NCBI GenBank assembly: GCA_003024985.2
Contig: PXIH01S0238917.1
Source: Euperipatoides rowelli
Taxonomy: Eukaryota; Onychophora; Udeonychophora; Euonychophora; Peripatopsidae
Length of the DNA stretch: 10,031 nucleotides
Direction: 5' to 3' (one strand)
The position numbers and the translations under genes are program-made. The notes under the pieces are model-generated. The model searched no databases. It was not told where the DNA came from and was given only the letters and a program-made list of their open reading frames with translations. Positions 1-6,761 of this stretch are shown here, one piece after another; position 1 is the stretch's first letter; each line of letters begins with the position of its first letter.

Positions 1-215
1 TTATTTTTGTTTAATAATATTAACTGTATATAGGCCTTAAGTCTAATTACATGAGCAAAAAAAAAAAAAAGAAAGAAAGCCTAATTAAAATCGGAAGCAG
101 GAAATACGCAGCAATGATTTATTTCTTTAAAATATCAGAATAATACGCTGACAGTTTGCAATATTGGTGTTCTATAAAATCATTGTAAAAAAGTTATCAA
201 TGGAATTTTGATTAA
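1..215. other. AT-rich flank, no gene seen
   Basis: No coding frame, RNA gene or recognisable repeat family can be read here. The stretch is strongly AT-rich and holds a run of 14 A at 57-70 followed by GAAAGAAAG. It ends at the 5' target-site duplication of the copia-type element. If the kinase exon further on belongs to a live gene, this would be intron or downstream flank of that gene. Confidence 0.6.
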
Positions 216-220
216 TTTTC
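216..220. repeat. 5' target-site duplication of copia element
   Basis: TTTTC lies directly before the 5' LTR and is repeated at 3430-3434 directly after the 3' LTR. An A precedes both copies, so the duplication may be six bases (ATTTTC, 215-220 and 3429-3434). Five-base duplications are usual for Ty1/copia integrases. The pair fixes the outer borders of the element. Confidence 0.75.
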
Positions 221-352
221 TATTAAACTTTAAATACTGTATGCAGTATTTAGATTGTTACCGTACTGTTAATTAATTAATGGAGTTTTAAGTCTATTGT
301 TATAGATAGCTTGTTCTAAAGAGTTTCAACAGTGAAACAAGTTAGTAGTAAG

Positions 353-361
353 TTTTATATA
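353..361 (+). promoter_or_regulatory. TATA-like box in 5' LTR
   Basis: TTTTATATA lies in the LTR about 30 bp upstream of the polyadenylation signal region. It is kept in the 3' LTR at 3316-3324, the only place where the two LTRs hold this motif. It is the best candidate for the core promoter of the element. Assignment rests on motif and position only. Confidence 0.45.
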
Positions 362-384
362 TGTCTGTGTAGATATTCAGTTTT

Positions 385-400
385 AGAGAAATAAATCTCT
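385..400 (+). terminator. Polyadenylation signal in hairpin loop, 5' LTR
   Basis: AATAAA at 390-395 is flanked by AGAGA (385-389) and TCTCT (396-400), a perfect 5-bp inverted repeat whose loop is exactly the hexamer. The same 16 bases recur unchanged in the 3' LTR at 3354-3369. The hexamer is a canonical polyadenylation signal. The hairpin is visible, but its function is inferred. Confidence 0.6.
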
Positions 401-464
401 TACCTTTCCTTTCCTTTTATTTAACGAGTTCTTATTAAATTTATAACTATATAAATTTACAATA

Positions 465-483
465 GGTTATGGTGTCAGCAGCC
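465..483 (+). other. Primer-binding site of copia element
   Basis: This segment starts at the base after the LTR end, with GGTTATGGTGTCAGCAGCC. Drosophila copia primes from an initiator methionine tRNA half-molecule cut near the anticodon, with a site beginning GGTTATGGGCCCAGC. Here GGTTATGG and the following CAGCA agree, with three differing bases between. An alternative is an ordinary 3'-end site beginning at TGG (470). The adjacency to the LTR end favours the half-tRNA reading, from memory of the tRNA sequence. Confidence 0.6.
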
Positions 484-579
484 ACGTTAAAAAACTCGAG
501 TTAAATAATTGAGGGTTAAAAATAAAATTAAAAATAAGAAAAATTAGAGTGTTCTAAATTCTAAACTCTTTTCTCAAAG

Positions 580-1361
580 ATGGATCTTGCTAAGCATATA
601 AGACCACTTTCTGGAGAAACAGACTGACCATTGTGGAAAAGGAAAATTAGATACCTATTAGACTATCATAAAGGGGCTATAGATGCCATTGATGGAAAGT
701 TGATAAAACCTGAAGATTTAGAACAGTCAGCTTCAAATGCAGAAGTTAAAAAGTACAAAGAAAAAATTGATTTTTATCATAAGGCTAATAGCCATGCTAA
801 ATAAATGGTTACAAGTTCAATCACTGATAGTCTACCAAAAATTTATGGATAAGGAGATTGCTTATGACACATGGGAATCACTAAATCAGATATTCGAAGC
901 AACATCTAAAGATCAACTATTTAAAATTTGCACTGACTTTTTTGCATTTACCTGGAATTCAGATGAAGATATTTCTACACATGTAGCAAAAATAAGAAGT
1001 TTGTGGAATGAACTGAATAATGGACTAAAAAACAGAGGTGAGAACTCTTTGGCTGATTTAATGTTAATTTATAAAATTTTACGGCAGAACTGCAGAAAAA
1101 CCTGTCCATATAGAAAATAGTCCCATTTATTATTTNAAAACCAGTGAAAACATAGTCCAAGAAGCGTTAGTGACAAAAGCAGAGTCAAAAATATGAAAGT
1201 AAGAGAAAGGCAATTAACAAAAAATCAAAGAGGAATGATAAAAGGTCATTGGGTTAAAGATTGCAGACGATGGATCGCTGATGGGAGACCAACTAGAAAT
1301 AAGCTACCAGTTAACTCTCAAGACATCTCCAAATGCAAGTGTAGCATTAATGTCAATTTGT
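580..1361 (+). pseudogene. gag: Copia-type gag, broken
   Basis: Remnant of the Gag capsid polyprotein, which binds the element's RNA and forms the particle. The first ATG after the leader is at 580, and the frame begins MDLAKHIRPLSG, typical of copia Gag. Codon 16 is a TGA where the family has Trp, and a TAA follows at 802. The frame shifts at about 841-845 into a readable block (845 to about 1080, with YDTWESLNQIFEAT), then shifts again several times. The zinc knuckle at 1244-1265 keeps only GHWVKDC; the first two Cys of the CCHC motif are absent. An unknown base stands at 1136. No full-length Gag can be made. Confidence 0.85.
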
Positions 1362-1372
1362 GAAGAACTATA

Positions 1373-1759
1373 ACTTATACAGCGGAGACAAATTCGAAAA
1401 CTTGGTGGATAGATAATGGTGCTACAAAGCACGTGACAAACAATTTAAACCATTTTGCCGATTTTAAAGCGTTTACCAGTCCTTGCAATATCAGATCTTA
1501 TGGAAAGGAAACTATCAGCAACAGGAAAAGGTACAATTAGAATTTTGTCAGCTATAAGTAACAAGAGTCAAGAAATGACAATGATGTATGGTATATTCCA
1601 AATATTTCAAGAAATTTGTTTTCCATATTAGTCGCTCAAGATTGAAATCTGAACAGTGAATTTAGATCATCAACTACAAAGTTCTGGTTTAAAGGTAACG
1701 GTCAAGTATTGTTGCATGGAATCCGAAAAGTAGGTGGACTTTATATAAAGCACTCATAA
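1373..1759 (+). pseudogene. pol: Copia-type protease, broken
   Basis: Aspartic protease region of the copia polyprotein, which would cut Gag-Pol. WWIDNGATKHVTN (1403-1441) carries the active-site triad region, but the usual D-S-G reads D-N-G at 1412-1420. The middle of the domain (about 1510-1589) is read in another frame, and the downstream part resumes with WYIPNISRNLFS near 1589. A TGA interrupts it at 1643-1645, and the block ends with LLHGIRKVGGLYIK, the start of the GAG-pre-integrase domain, before a TAA at 1757. The domain is recognisable from the order of motifs but dead. Confidence 0.82.
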
Positions 1760-1800
1760 AACCAGTCTTATCAGAGCATAAATATAAAATAAATACAACT

Positions 1801-2691
1801 TCAGATAGTTCACTTTTGCAGTTATATCATGAAAGATGGGGACACCAGGACAAACATTACATAAAATTTAAGCTCAAAAGGGAATTAGGTATAAATGTCC
1901 GATTAAATAAAGAACTTTGTGAACCCTGAGTTTATGGCAAGGCATATCAACTTCTCTTTGGAAATAGAACAAAAGCAACAAGACATGGAACGTTAATGAC
2001 GACTGATGTTTGCGATCCTTTTGATGAGTCTTTCCAGAAAAAGCGATACTTAGTCGTGTTTAAAGACAGCTACACAAAATTTCGCTATGGATACCTAATA
2101 CAAAAGAAGTCAGAAGTTAAGAATGTATTAAAGTATATGCTTAAAATTGCTAAAACGTTGGGACATATAATAGAAAAACTTCTCAGTCACAATGGTGAAG
2201 AATTTGATAATGAAGAGGTTAGAGAAATCCTATGTACAAAAGGCATAATGCAGAGATTGACAGCTCCGTACACTGCCGAGCAAAATAGAGGCAGTGAACG
2301 TGAAATGCGTACAGTTGTTGAGGTTGCTAGAACATTTAAGTACTCAAACTCTGAAGTCAATTTTCCTACAACAATATGGGCTGAACTGGTCAACGCCACC
2401 ATCTACATCCTAAATAGAACTGGAAAAACATCTATTGAATGTGTAAGTCCAACTAAACTATGGTTTGGAAAGAAACCAAGAATAAAACAGTTACGCATTA
2501 TTGGATCCACCTGCTATGCTTATATTCCAAAAGAAAAAATGGACAAGAAAGCTATCAAAGGATATCTTGTTGGATATGACAGCGATGAACGTTACAGGAT
2601 TTGGCTCAAAGAACAACACAATGTTATCCTATCAAGATATGTAACATTCCTAGAGAAGTCAAATAAATGTAAAGATTCATCAAAGAACTAA
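1801..2691 (+). pseudogene. pol: Copia-type integrase, dead catalytic site
   Basis: Integrase would insert the element's cDNA into the host chromosome. The N-terminal HHCC zinc finger shows His at 1828 and 1843 and Cys at 1918, but its last Cys is a TGA stop (1927-1929). From 1996 a 231-codon open stretch covers the rve core. The first catalytic Asp is in TDVCD (2005-2007). The second should be Asp but is His (CAC, 2188-2190) in LLSHNGEEF. The third is Glu in GSERE (2296-2298). His to Glu spans exactly 35 residues, the normal D35E spacing, so His truly occupies the catalytic position. The end of the open stretch carries KGYLVGYD, a conserved piece just after the core. The open length does not imply activity. 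Confidence 0.9.
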
Positions 2692-2692
2692 A

Positions 2693-2880
2693 AATTTTAA
2701 TGAAGAACAAGATAGAAATGGAAAAGAAGAATGTGAAGAAAATGATCCATCCTCTCTCTCATATCAAGATGATGAAACAAGTCAAGAAGATTAAACAAGT
2801 CAAGAAGTTGAAACAAGTCAAGAATATGAAATCAATCATCCCACTACAAGCTATAATCTGAGAAATAGTTCCTTGCTGAC
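2693..2880 (+). pseudogene. pol: Integrase-to-RT linker with acidic repeats
   Basis: After the integrase block the frame shifts by one near 2691. It continues as a Glu/Asp/Ser-rich segment (NEEQDRNGKEE, then three copies of a TSQE unit), followed by YNLRNSS. Copia-type polyproteins have such a low-complexity linker between integrase and reverse transcriptase. A TAA interrupts the second repeat at 2792-2794. Confidence 0.7.
2771..2824 (+). repeat. Three tandem 18-bp repeats
   Basis: Units at 2771-2788, 2789-2806 and 2807-2824 differ at only the first few bases of each and share AAACAAGTCAAGAA. In frame they read (D/V)(E)TSQE. The 18-bp period keeps the reading frame, so the duplication probably arose while the polyprotein was still coding. 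One unit now carries a stop. Confidence 0.9.
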
Positions 2881-3016
2881 AAAACCAAACTACTTTGGAG
2901 AATGCATTATGGAAGCAGAAAATCTAATTAATGAAATAAACAATCCAGAGACCTACGAAGAAGCAATAAATAGCAAACAAACTGCTAAATGGAGAGAAGC
3001 AATGGATTGCAAAATT
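2881..3016 (+). pseudogene. pol: Start of copia reverse transcriptase, truncated
   Basis: The frame after the linker reads LTKPNYFGECIMEA and ends with PETYEEAINSKQTAKWREAM, the conserved lead-in to the copia reverse transcriptase (RVT_2). No polymerase motif follows: there is no Y-x-D-D anywhere before the 3' LTR. At about 3010-3020 the sequence passes straight into the far end of RNase H. The polymerase core has therefore been lost in one internal deletion. Confidence 0.85.
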
Positions 3017-3017
3017 T

Positions 3018-3132
3018 TTCATTCGAGAAAAAGGTAATCGATGGAGAAATCATAGTTCAACAAATCCCCACTGCAGAACAAGTTGCAGATATTATGACTA
3101 AGCCGCTAACAATGTTTGCTAATCCTCTGTAA
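3018..3132 (+). pseudogene. pol: C-terminal tail of copia RNase H
   Basis: This block reads FIRE, then after one extra A at about 3029-3032, KVIDGEIIV and IPTAEQVADIMTKPL, up to a TAA at 3130-3132. The last string is the well-known end of the copia RNase H/polyprotein. No RNase H catalytic residues remain. The join to the reverse transcriptase lead-in upstream marks the deletion boundary. Confidence 0.87.
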
Positions 3133-3172
3133 TCAAATGGGACTATCACAATAACTTATTAATCTATTTAAC

Positions 3173-3181
3173 AGGGGAAAG
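3173..3181 (+). other. Polypurine tract of copia element
   Basis: AGGGGAAAG directly abuts the 3' LTR start (TATTGAAC). Its purine run and position match the polypurine tract that primes plus-strand DNA synthesis in LTR retrotransposons. The run survives intact although the coding sequence is broken. Confidence 0.75.
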
Positions 3182-3429
3182 TATTGAACTTTAAATATGC
3201 AGTATTTAGATTGTTACTGTTAATTAATTAATGGAGTTTAAGTCTATTGTTACAGATAGCTTGTTCTAAAGAGTTTTAACAGTGATGCTATAGTAATGAA
3301 CAAGTTAGTAGTAAGTTTTATATACACGTATGTCTGTGAAGATATTCAGTTTTAGAGAAATAAATCTCTTACTTTTCTTTCCCTTTATGTAATGAGTTAT
3401 TAAATTTATAACTACATAAATTTAAAATA
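3182..3429 (+). repeat. 3' LTR of copia element
   Basis: This copy is 248 bp. It begins TATTGAAC right after the polypurine tract and ends AAAATA before the TTTTC duplication. It repeats the TATA-like box (3316-3324) and the hairpin-held AATAAA (3354-3369). It has an extra ATGCTATAGTA-type segment near 3285 and CACG near 3325 relative to the 5' copy. The divergence points to an old insertion, since the LTRs are identical at the time of integration. Confidence 0.9.
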
Positions 3430-3434
3430 TTTTC
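3430..3434. repeat. 3' target-site duplication of copia element
   Basis: TTTTC here matches 216-220 on the other side of the element and closes the insertion. Confidence 0.75.
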
Positions 3435-3469
3435 AATTAATATTTTTTATTTGATTTGATGAAATTATC

Positions 3470-3625
3470 ATGAACAAAAAAGGAACTATTGACAGTCGTT
3501 CAAGTTCCTGGAAAATATGAGCGTGTTACTATTACATTCTTGCTTTTAGAAAAGGAACGAGTTCCACTCTAGTTCCTCTAAAATATGAACAATTCAAATG
3601 AACGCGTTCATCTGAACGTGTTCTT
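3470..3625. repeat. GAAC/GTTC palindrome cluster
   Basis: A dense set of GAAC and GTTC words lies in 155 bp. Two loosely similar units of about 45 bp are visible, each running from AAAAGGAAC through AGTTCCT to AAAATATGA (about 3478-3526 and 3549-3590). They are followed by a perfect 14-bp palindrome ATGAACGCGTTCAT at 3598-3611 and a near-palindrome GAACGTGTTC at 3614-3623. GGAAC-GA-GTTCC near 3555 is another small inverted repeat. This may be the eroded end of a DNA transposon; the family is not recognised. Confidence 0.5.
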
Positions 3626-3697
3626 TACAAACATTGATATATACACACACATTATCAACTGTATTATTATAACGATATTGACTAATAACAAAATTAC

Positions 3698-3935
3698 TTT
3701 TTCTTCAACAGTAGAACCTATCTTTAATGTTTTGACAGCAACTGCCACCCAACCTTTCTCTTCAAAAAATGCTTCACCGCCAAAAACAGTTCCAAAAGCA
3801 CCTTCACCTAGTTTGCGATTTATGACTACGTAGTTGTGAGGCATCTCCCATTCATCCAACGTCAGTAAACTCATAGCTATCCTTATTTCTATTTCCTGCA
3901 TTCTTTTGTCGGTAACTCGAACTTTATCGTCATAC
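3698..3935 (-). CDS. Receptor-tyrosine-kinase-like internal exon
   Basis: A single 238-bp internal exon, one base plus 79 codons, reads uninterrupted on the minus strand. It covers a juxtamembrane-like lead-in, then DEWEMPHN (residues 27-34), where W-E-x-P is typical just before receptor tyrosine kinase domains. Next come the glycine-rich ATP loop LGEGAFGTV (42-50) and the Lys of VAVK (68), which contacts ATP phosphates. The upstream border is TTTTTTTTACTACAG (AG at 3936-3937); the downstream donor is GTAATT at 3697-3692. The entry phase is 2 and the exit phase 0. The rest of the kinase must lie on other exons outside or unseen in the window. It could be an exon duplicate or pseudogene, but open frame, motifs and splice sites all agree. 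The exact kinase is not named with confidence. Confidence 0.85.
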
Positions 3936-4500
3936 CTGTAGTAAAAAAAATAAGTTATTTTCATGTTTAAATAAGAACCCCTAGATGGAAATATAAAACA
4001 AAACCTTAAATTAACCTAAAATTAAATTAAATAATTTAAAATCATACCAAAATAATCATTAGACATCCAATCAACTTTAGATCACATTGAGTAAGGCTCA
4101 ATCGAAGTCGATTCGAAGCAGGCTAGCCATTCGTTCCTCNTAAAATATTTTTGCGCTCGGACCCAGGTGGACTTTCGGATTTGAGGTACCAACTCACAGG
4201 ATTTTTTGGTAATGAATTTATTATATTTACAGGATTTTCTAGATGATGGGAATTCTTCATGTTTAATTATAAGAAAATAAAGTTAATTTCTAAAATGAAT
4301 CGAGTAAAATTTCAAATGGCAATTTGAAATCATCACAAGATGTAAATAACTAAAATGACTAAGACAATCACTATTCTCTTATTATTTTTTGTGAAAACGA
4401 AAGTAAATTAATTATAATTATGATGTCAAATTTCAAACCCCGCCAGTTTGAACCCCTCGTCTGAGCATAAAAAAAAAATAAAATATAAATATTTTTTTAT
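3936..4500. other. Intron or spacer, no gene seen
   Basis: Non-coding, AT-rich DNA lies between the kinase exon and the gypsy LTR. On the minus strand 3936-3950 holds the splice acceptor and its pyrimidine run. An unknown base stands at 4140. Small GC-richer islands at about 4086-4200 and 4436-4462 (two related CAAACCCC/GAACCCC words) do not fold or align into anything I can name. It is probably intron upstream of the exon in the gene's direction. Confidence 0.55.
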
Positions 4501-4718
4501 TGTTGTAATGTATTATAGATACTATGGATTTTGGTATATACAGTACATTGCAGTGCATGCTGTCGAATGATACAGCATTGAACTCTCTCAACCATTGTTG
4601 TAGTTTTAATTCATTCTTTAGCCTAGTTGTAATCAGGAAAAAAACCCTTTTCCTGACTAGTTTCCATTAAAGTATTGTTCTTAGAATACTTGTCTCATGT
4701 GTATTTCAGGACACATCA
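4501..4718 (+). repeat. 5' LTR of gypsy element, inferred
   Basis: The 218-bp segment starts TGTTGTAATG and ends ACACATCA two bases before the primer-binding site, giving the canonical TG...CA ends. It holds a TATATA at 4535-4540 and ATTAAA at 4666-4671. No second copy is in the window, so the left border rests only on the TG start. Three stem-loops lie inside: 4557-4578, 4633-4656 and 4670-4691. Confidence 0.65.
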
Positions 4719-4720
4719 AT

Positions 4721-4733
4721 TGGCGACGAGGAT
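4721..4733 (+). other. Primer-binding site of gypsy element
   Basis: TGGCGACGAGGAT starts with TGG, the complement of the CCA tail of a tRNA, two bases after the LTR end. TGGCGAC fits the start of arginine-tRNA sites used by the mdg1/412 group, but the next bases differ, so the tRNA is uncertain. Confidence 0.65.
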
Positions 4734-4756
4734 ACTAAACCTTTTTACTAAAGAAA

Positions 4757-5576
4757 ATGGAGTTTAGAATTGAACCATTTGATCCTTCAAAAATGAATTG
4801 GAGCAGGTATGAAGAAAGGATAAAATTTTTCCTTTAAGCCCATAGTGTCAAAGAAGAAGTCAGGAAGGCAATCATCCTAACAATCATAGGGGATTTTGCC
4901 TTCAACCTGCTTTGCGACCTCTTAGCCAAGGTTCACCATCCTCAAGTAGTCTTGCTCTCATGTTGTTAACCCTCTCAAATTATTTCTCGCCCAAACCCTT
5001 GGCCCGCATTGAGATTTAATTTACGAAAAAGGATTCAACAGGAAAACGAACCCGCTTCCGCTTTTGCAGCACATCTTCATAAGCTTAGCATCCATTGTGA
5101 CTTTAGGGACAACCTGAACTGTTCGCTAGTTGACCAATTTATTTTTGGTCTGAATGACAACGCATTGCAAAAACGACTCCTATTGGAAAAGGATGACACA
5201 ACCTTTGAAAATGTCTTTCATCTCGCAGTTGCAGCTGAAGTTTCTGATAAAAGTGCTGCCGTCCTCCGGAACCAACCCAGCTACAGCGATCTATTCCCTG
5301 TTAAAACTGTTATCAAATCCAAGCAACCTTCATTCCCTGAGTCTAGAAGATTCACTTGTAAGTGCTGTGGCGCCACGCACAAGTGACGATTACATCTTCA
5401 GAGATGCAGAATGTTTTTATTGTAAAAAAAAGGGACATCTTAAAGCCGTTTGTAGCTCTCTTAAACCCAAGAGCAAGTTCATGTCAAACAAAAAGAGACA
5501 ATCGACCCCACAAGTAGGTGCAGCAAGCGCACTTCCAAACGAAGGGGTAAATAGCGCGATAATTGCGCTTCTATGA
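4757..5576 (+). pseudogene. gag: Gypsy-type gag, broken
   Basis: Gag capsid and nucleocapsid remnant. The start is the ATG at 4757, about 25 bp after the primer-binding site, with MEFRIEPFDPSKMNWSRYEE. Codon 27 is a TAA. The frame shifts near 4966 (NYFSPKPLARIE) and again near 5010, where a long capsid block runs to 5386 (RIQQENEPASAFAAHLHKLS). At the nucleocapsid the first zinc knuckle keeps CKCCGATH, then shifts frame, and its last Cys reads Tyr (DDYIF). The second knuckle, C-F-Y-C-x4-H-x4-C at 5412-5453, is complete. The frame then runs to a stop at 5574-5576 and overlaps the protease frame. Confidence 0.87.
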
Positions 5577-5940
5577 TGAAAATACTTTAGTCATTATTAC
5601 CACTTTTTCGATCAACTCTCACAACCTTAGCCCAATTATTGTTCAGCTGAATATAGATGGTCACTTGCTACCCTTCGAAGTTGACTCAGGCGCTGCCGTC
5701 AGCAGCCTGCAACACCTCTTTGTGAAATACTGGCCCAAAGGCAGACTTTTTCATACACCTATTATCCTTCGTGCCTCTGATCACCTAATCAAGCCCTTAT
5801 GAATTTAAAAAGTCAATATTAAGTTCAACAGGCCCAAGGCATCAATCCTCGAATTGGTAATCACCAAAGAAGGAACTTCCACCCTTGTTGTGTCCTATTG
5901 TGTATTTGATTCAACACTCATGGAGGGCTGGGATTACTAA
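5563..5940 (+). pseudogene. pol: Gypsy-type aspartic protease, two internal stops
   Basis: Retropepsin that would process the polyprotein. After SPIIVQLNIDGHLLPFEV comes the active-site D-S-G-A at 5683-5694. The conserved ILRASDHLIKPL follows, then TGA at 5800 and TAA at 5806 in the same frame. The domain continues as KVNIKF, LVITKEG and ends LMEGWDY, the equivalent of the family's L-G-R-D-W, before a TAA at 5938. The active site itself is intact. The domain is cut off immediately afterwards by the nested element, which enters between about 5933 and 5941. Confidence 0.87.
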
Positions 5941-6071
5941 AATCAGTATGATTAAGATGTAATACATGGCTGCCTACTGGCATCTTGGTCTGCTAACTCT
6001 CTTACAATCTCGTTCTCACTCTAATCTCGCGTTATTACAATTACATTATAATACAGGTTTAGTACATAACA
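5941..6071 (-). repeat. 3' LTR of nested element, truncated
   Basis: On the minus strand this starts TGTTATGTACTAAACC at 6071. It includes the 29-base block shared with 7677-7705 and runs on into TTTTAGTAAT at the junction with the gypsy protease. The inner border is set by the purine run next to it; the outer border is uncertain because the gypsy protease's GGATTAC overlaps the last bases. Confidence 0.6.
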
Positions 6072-6074
6072 TTA

Positions 6075-6089
6075 CTCCTTTTTTTTTTT
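6075..6089 (-). other. Polypurine-like tract of nested element
   Basis: On the minus strand eleven A are followed by GGAG, then TAA, then the LTR start TGTT. The position directly before the presumed 3' LTR fits a polypurine tract. The long A run alone would be weak evidence. Confidence 0.5.
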
Positions 6090-6090
6090 A

Positions 6091-6386
6091 AGATCAAACA
6101 GCTAATAAATTAACAAATAAAAATGGAAAAGAGTCTAATTTAACAATTTTCAATCGAAACACTTATGTTTGTTAAATCTCAAGGATGAACAATCTAATAT
6201 TCAAAATTAATACAAAATTTCACAAATAAAACATTGCTATTACTTACCAGCAACACAAAGTGTATAACAGAAAATTAAAAATATCTTACCTCTATTCTGG
6301 CTAAAATACATTTCCAATCTGTTGCTAACAGGTTTTTTTTTTAAATTTAAATAGAACAGTTTAAATATAGATAGTTTTATGTCCAT
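6091..6386. other. Non-coding interior of nested element, left part
   Basis: AT-rich, with stops in all frames and no recognised pol motif on either strand. A pyrimidine/T run lies at about 6332-6342. This is where the nested element's pol genes should be, on the minus strand; they are missing. Confidence 0.5.
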
Positions 6387-6761
6387 TTACCATTGTTCCC
6401 TATCTTCAGTTTCAAAACAACAAGATTTAGCTAATTTTCTTAATTTTAAAGCATATTCATCAAGGTTTTCTCCTGCTAATTGTTTGCTTTGTCTGAAAAT
6501 GTAAGCTTCAAATTCTGTGTTTTGCTGAGCAGCGAAATGACTCGTAATGGCTGGTAGGGCTGACTCGAAGGTATCGTCTGCTGGCATTAAATTTTCAAAT
6601 ATATCTTCTAATTCCTCTCCCATATAGTGATTTAATAAAGCTTTTTTTTGTTTTCCATCAGATATATTTAAGGCAATAAATAAATTTGACAGTTTTTCCA
6701 TCCATTTTTTTCCACCTTTGGTTTGCCGTGTTAGGGCTGCTCGCGCATTCAAAGGGTGCAA
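6387..6761 (-). pseudogene. gag: Gag fragment of nested element
   Basis: A minus-strand open stretch of 124 codons matches the capsid region of gypsy-type Gag. It shows KKWMEKLSNLFIALNISD, LLNHYMGEELEDIFENL, FAAQQNTEFEAYIFR, and ENLDEYALKLRKLAKSC. It opens at a TTG and has no in-frame ATG at the family's usual place; the readable family match begins near the GGKKW at about 6720. It stops right after EDREQW, where Gag should continue to the nucleocapsid. No zinc knuckle, protease or polymerase follows on this strand, so only the capsid part remains. It differs from the gag of the surrounding gypsy element and is a separate family. Confidence 0.8.

Larger units (their letters stand above)
221..464 (+). 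repeat. 5' LTR of copia element
   Basis: This 244-bp repeat aligns over its whole length with 3182-3429. The copies differ by many substitutions and by indels: extra CTGT near 237, about six bases near 262, and an 8-base piece missing near 335. The ends read TATT(G)...CAATA, five-base inverted ends with the usual TG...CA changed to TA...TA. The right-hand start and the left-hand end preserve TATTG and CAATA best. A perfect 9-bp inverted repeat with a 4-nt loop lies at 231-252; the 3' LTR has lost part of it. Confidence 0.9.
221..3429 (+). mobile_element. Degenerate Ty1/copia LTR retrotransposon
   Basis: A complete insertion with two LTRs, a flanking duplication, a primer-binding site at 465, a polypurine tract at 3173-3181 and remnants of gag, protease, integrase, reverse transcriptase and RNase H. 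The order of integrase before reverse transcriptase identifies the copia superfamily. At about 3.2 kb it is shorter than the roughly 5 kb of complete copia elements, because nearly all of the reverse transcriptase and RNase H is deleted. Many stops and frameshifts, and several indels between the LTRs, show that it is old. It cannot make its own polymerase. Confidence 0.93.

Noticed and set aside
2187-2402. Minus-strand open frame inside the integrase
   Set aside because: It is a shadow of the integrase core on the opposite strand and shows no motif.
2771-2824. CRISPR-like or satellite array
   Set aside because: Only three adjoining 18-bp units without spacers, in the coding linker of a eukaryotic retrotransposon.
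3585-3833. Plus-strand open frame of 82 codons
   Set aside because: It is antisense to the kinase exon, has no family features, and runs through the intron; the minus-strand reading has motifs and splice sites.
4436-4462. tRNA B-box-like word on the minus strand (GGGGTTCAAACTGG), possible SINE
   Set aside because: No A box at the right distance, no cloverleaf and no poly-A tail; the word alone is not enough.
5560-5580. Programmed frameshift between gypsy gag and protease
   Set aside because: The frames overlap by about 14 bp, but the gag has many accidental shifts and there is no clear slippery site, so the overlap cannot be taken as programmed.
6387-6761. Minus-strand gag frame as a domesticated host gene
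   Set aside because: It lies between LTR-like repeats with a polypurine-like tract and has no ATG in place; a retrotransposon fragment explains it.
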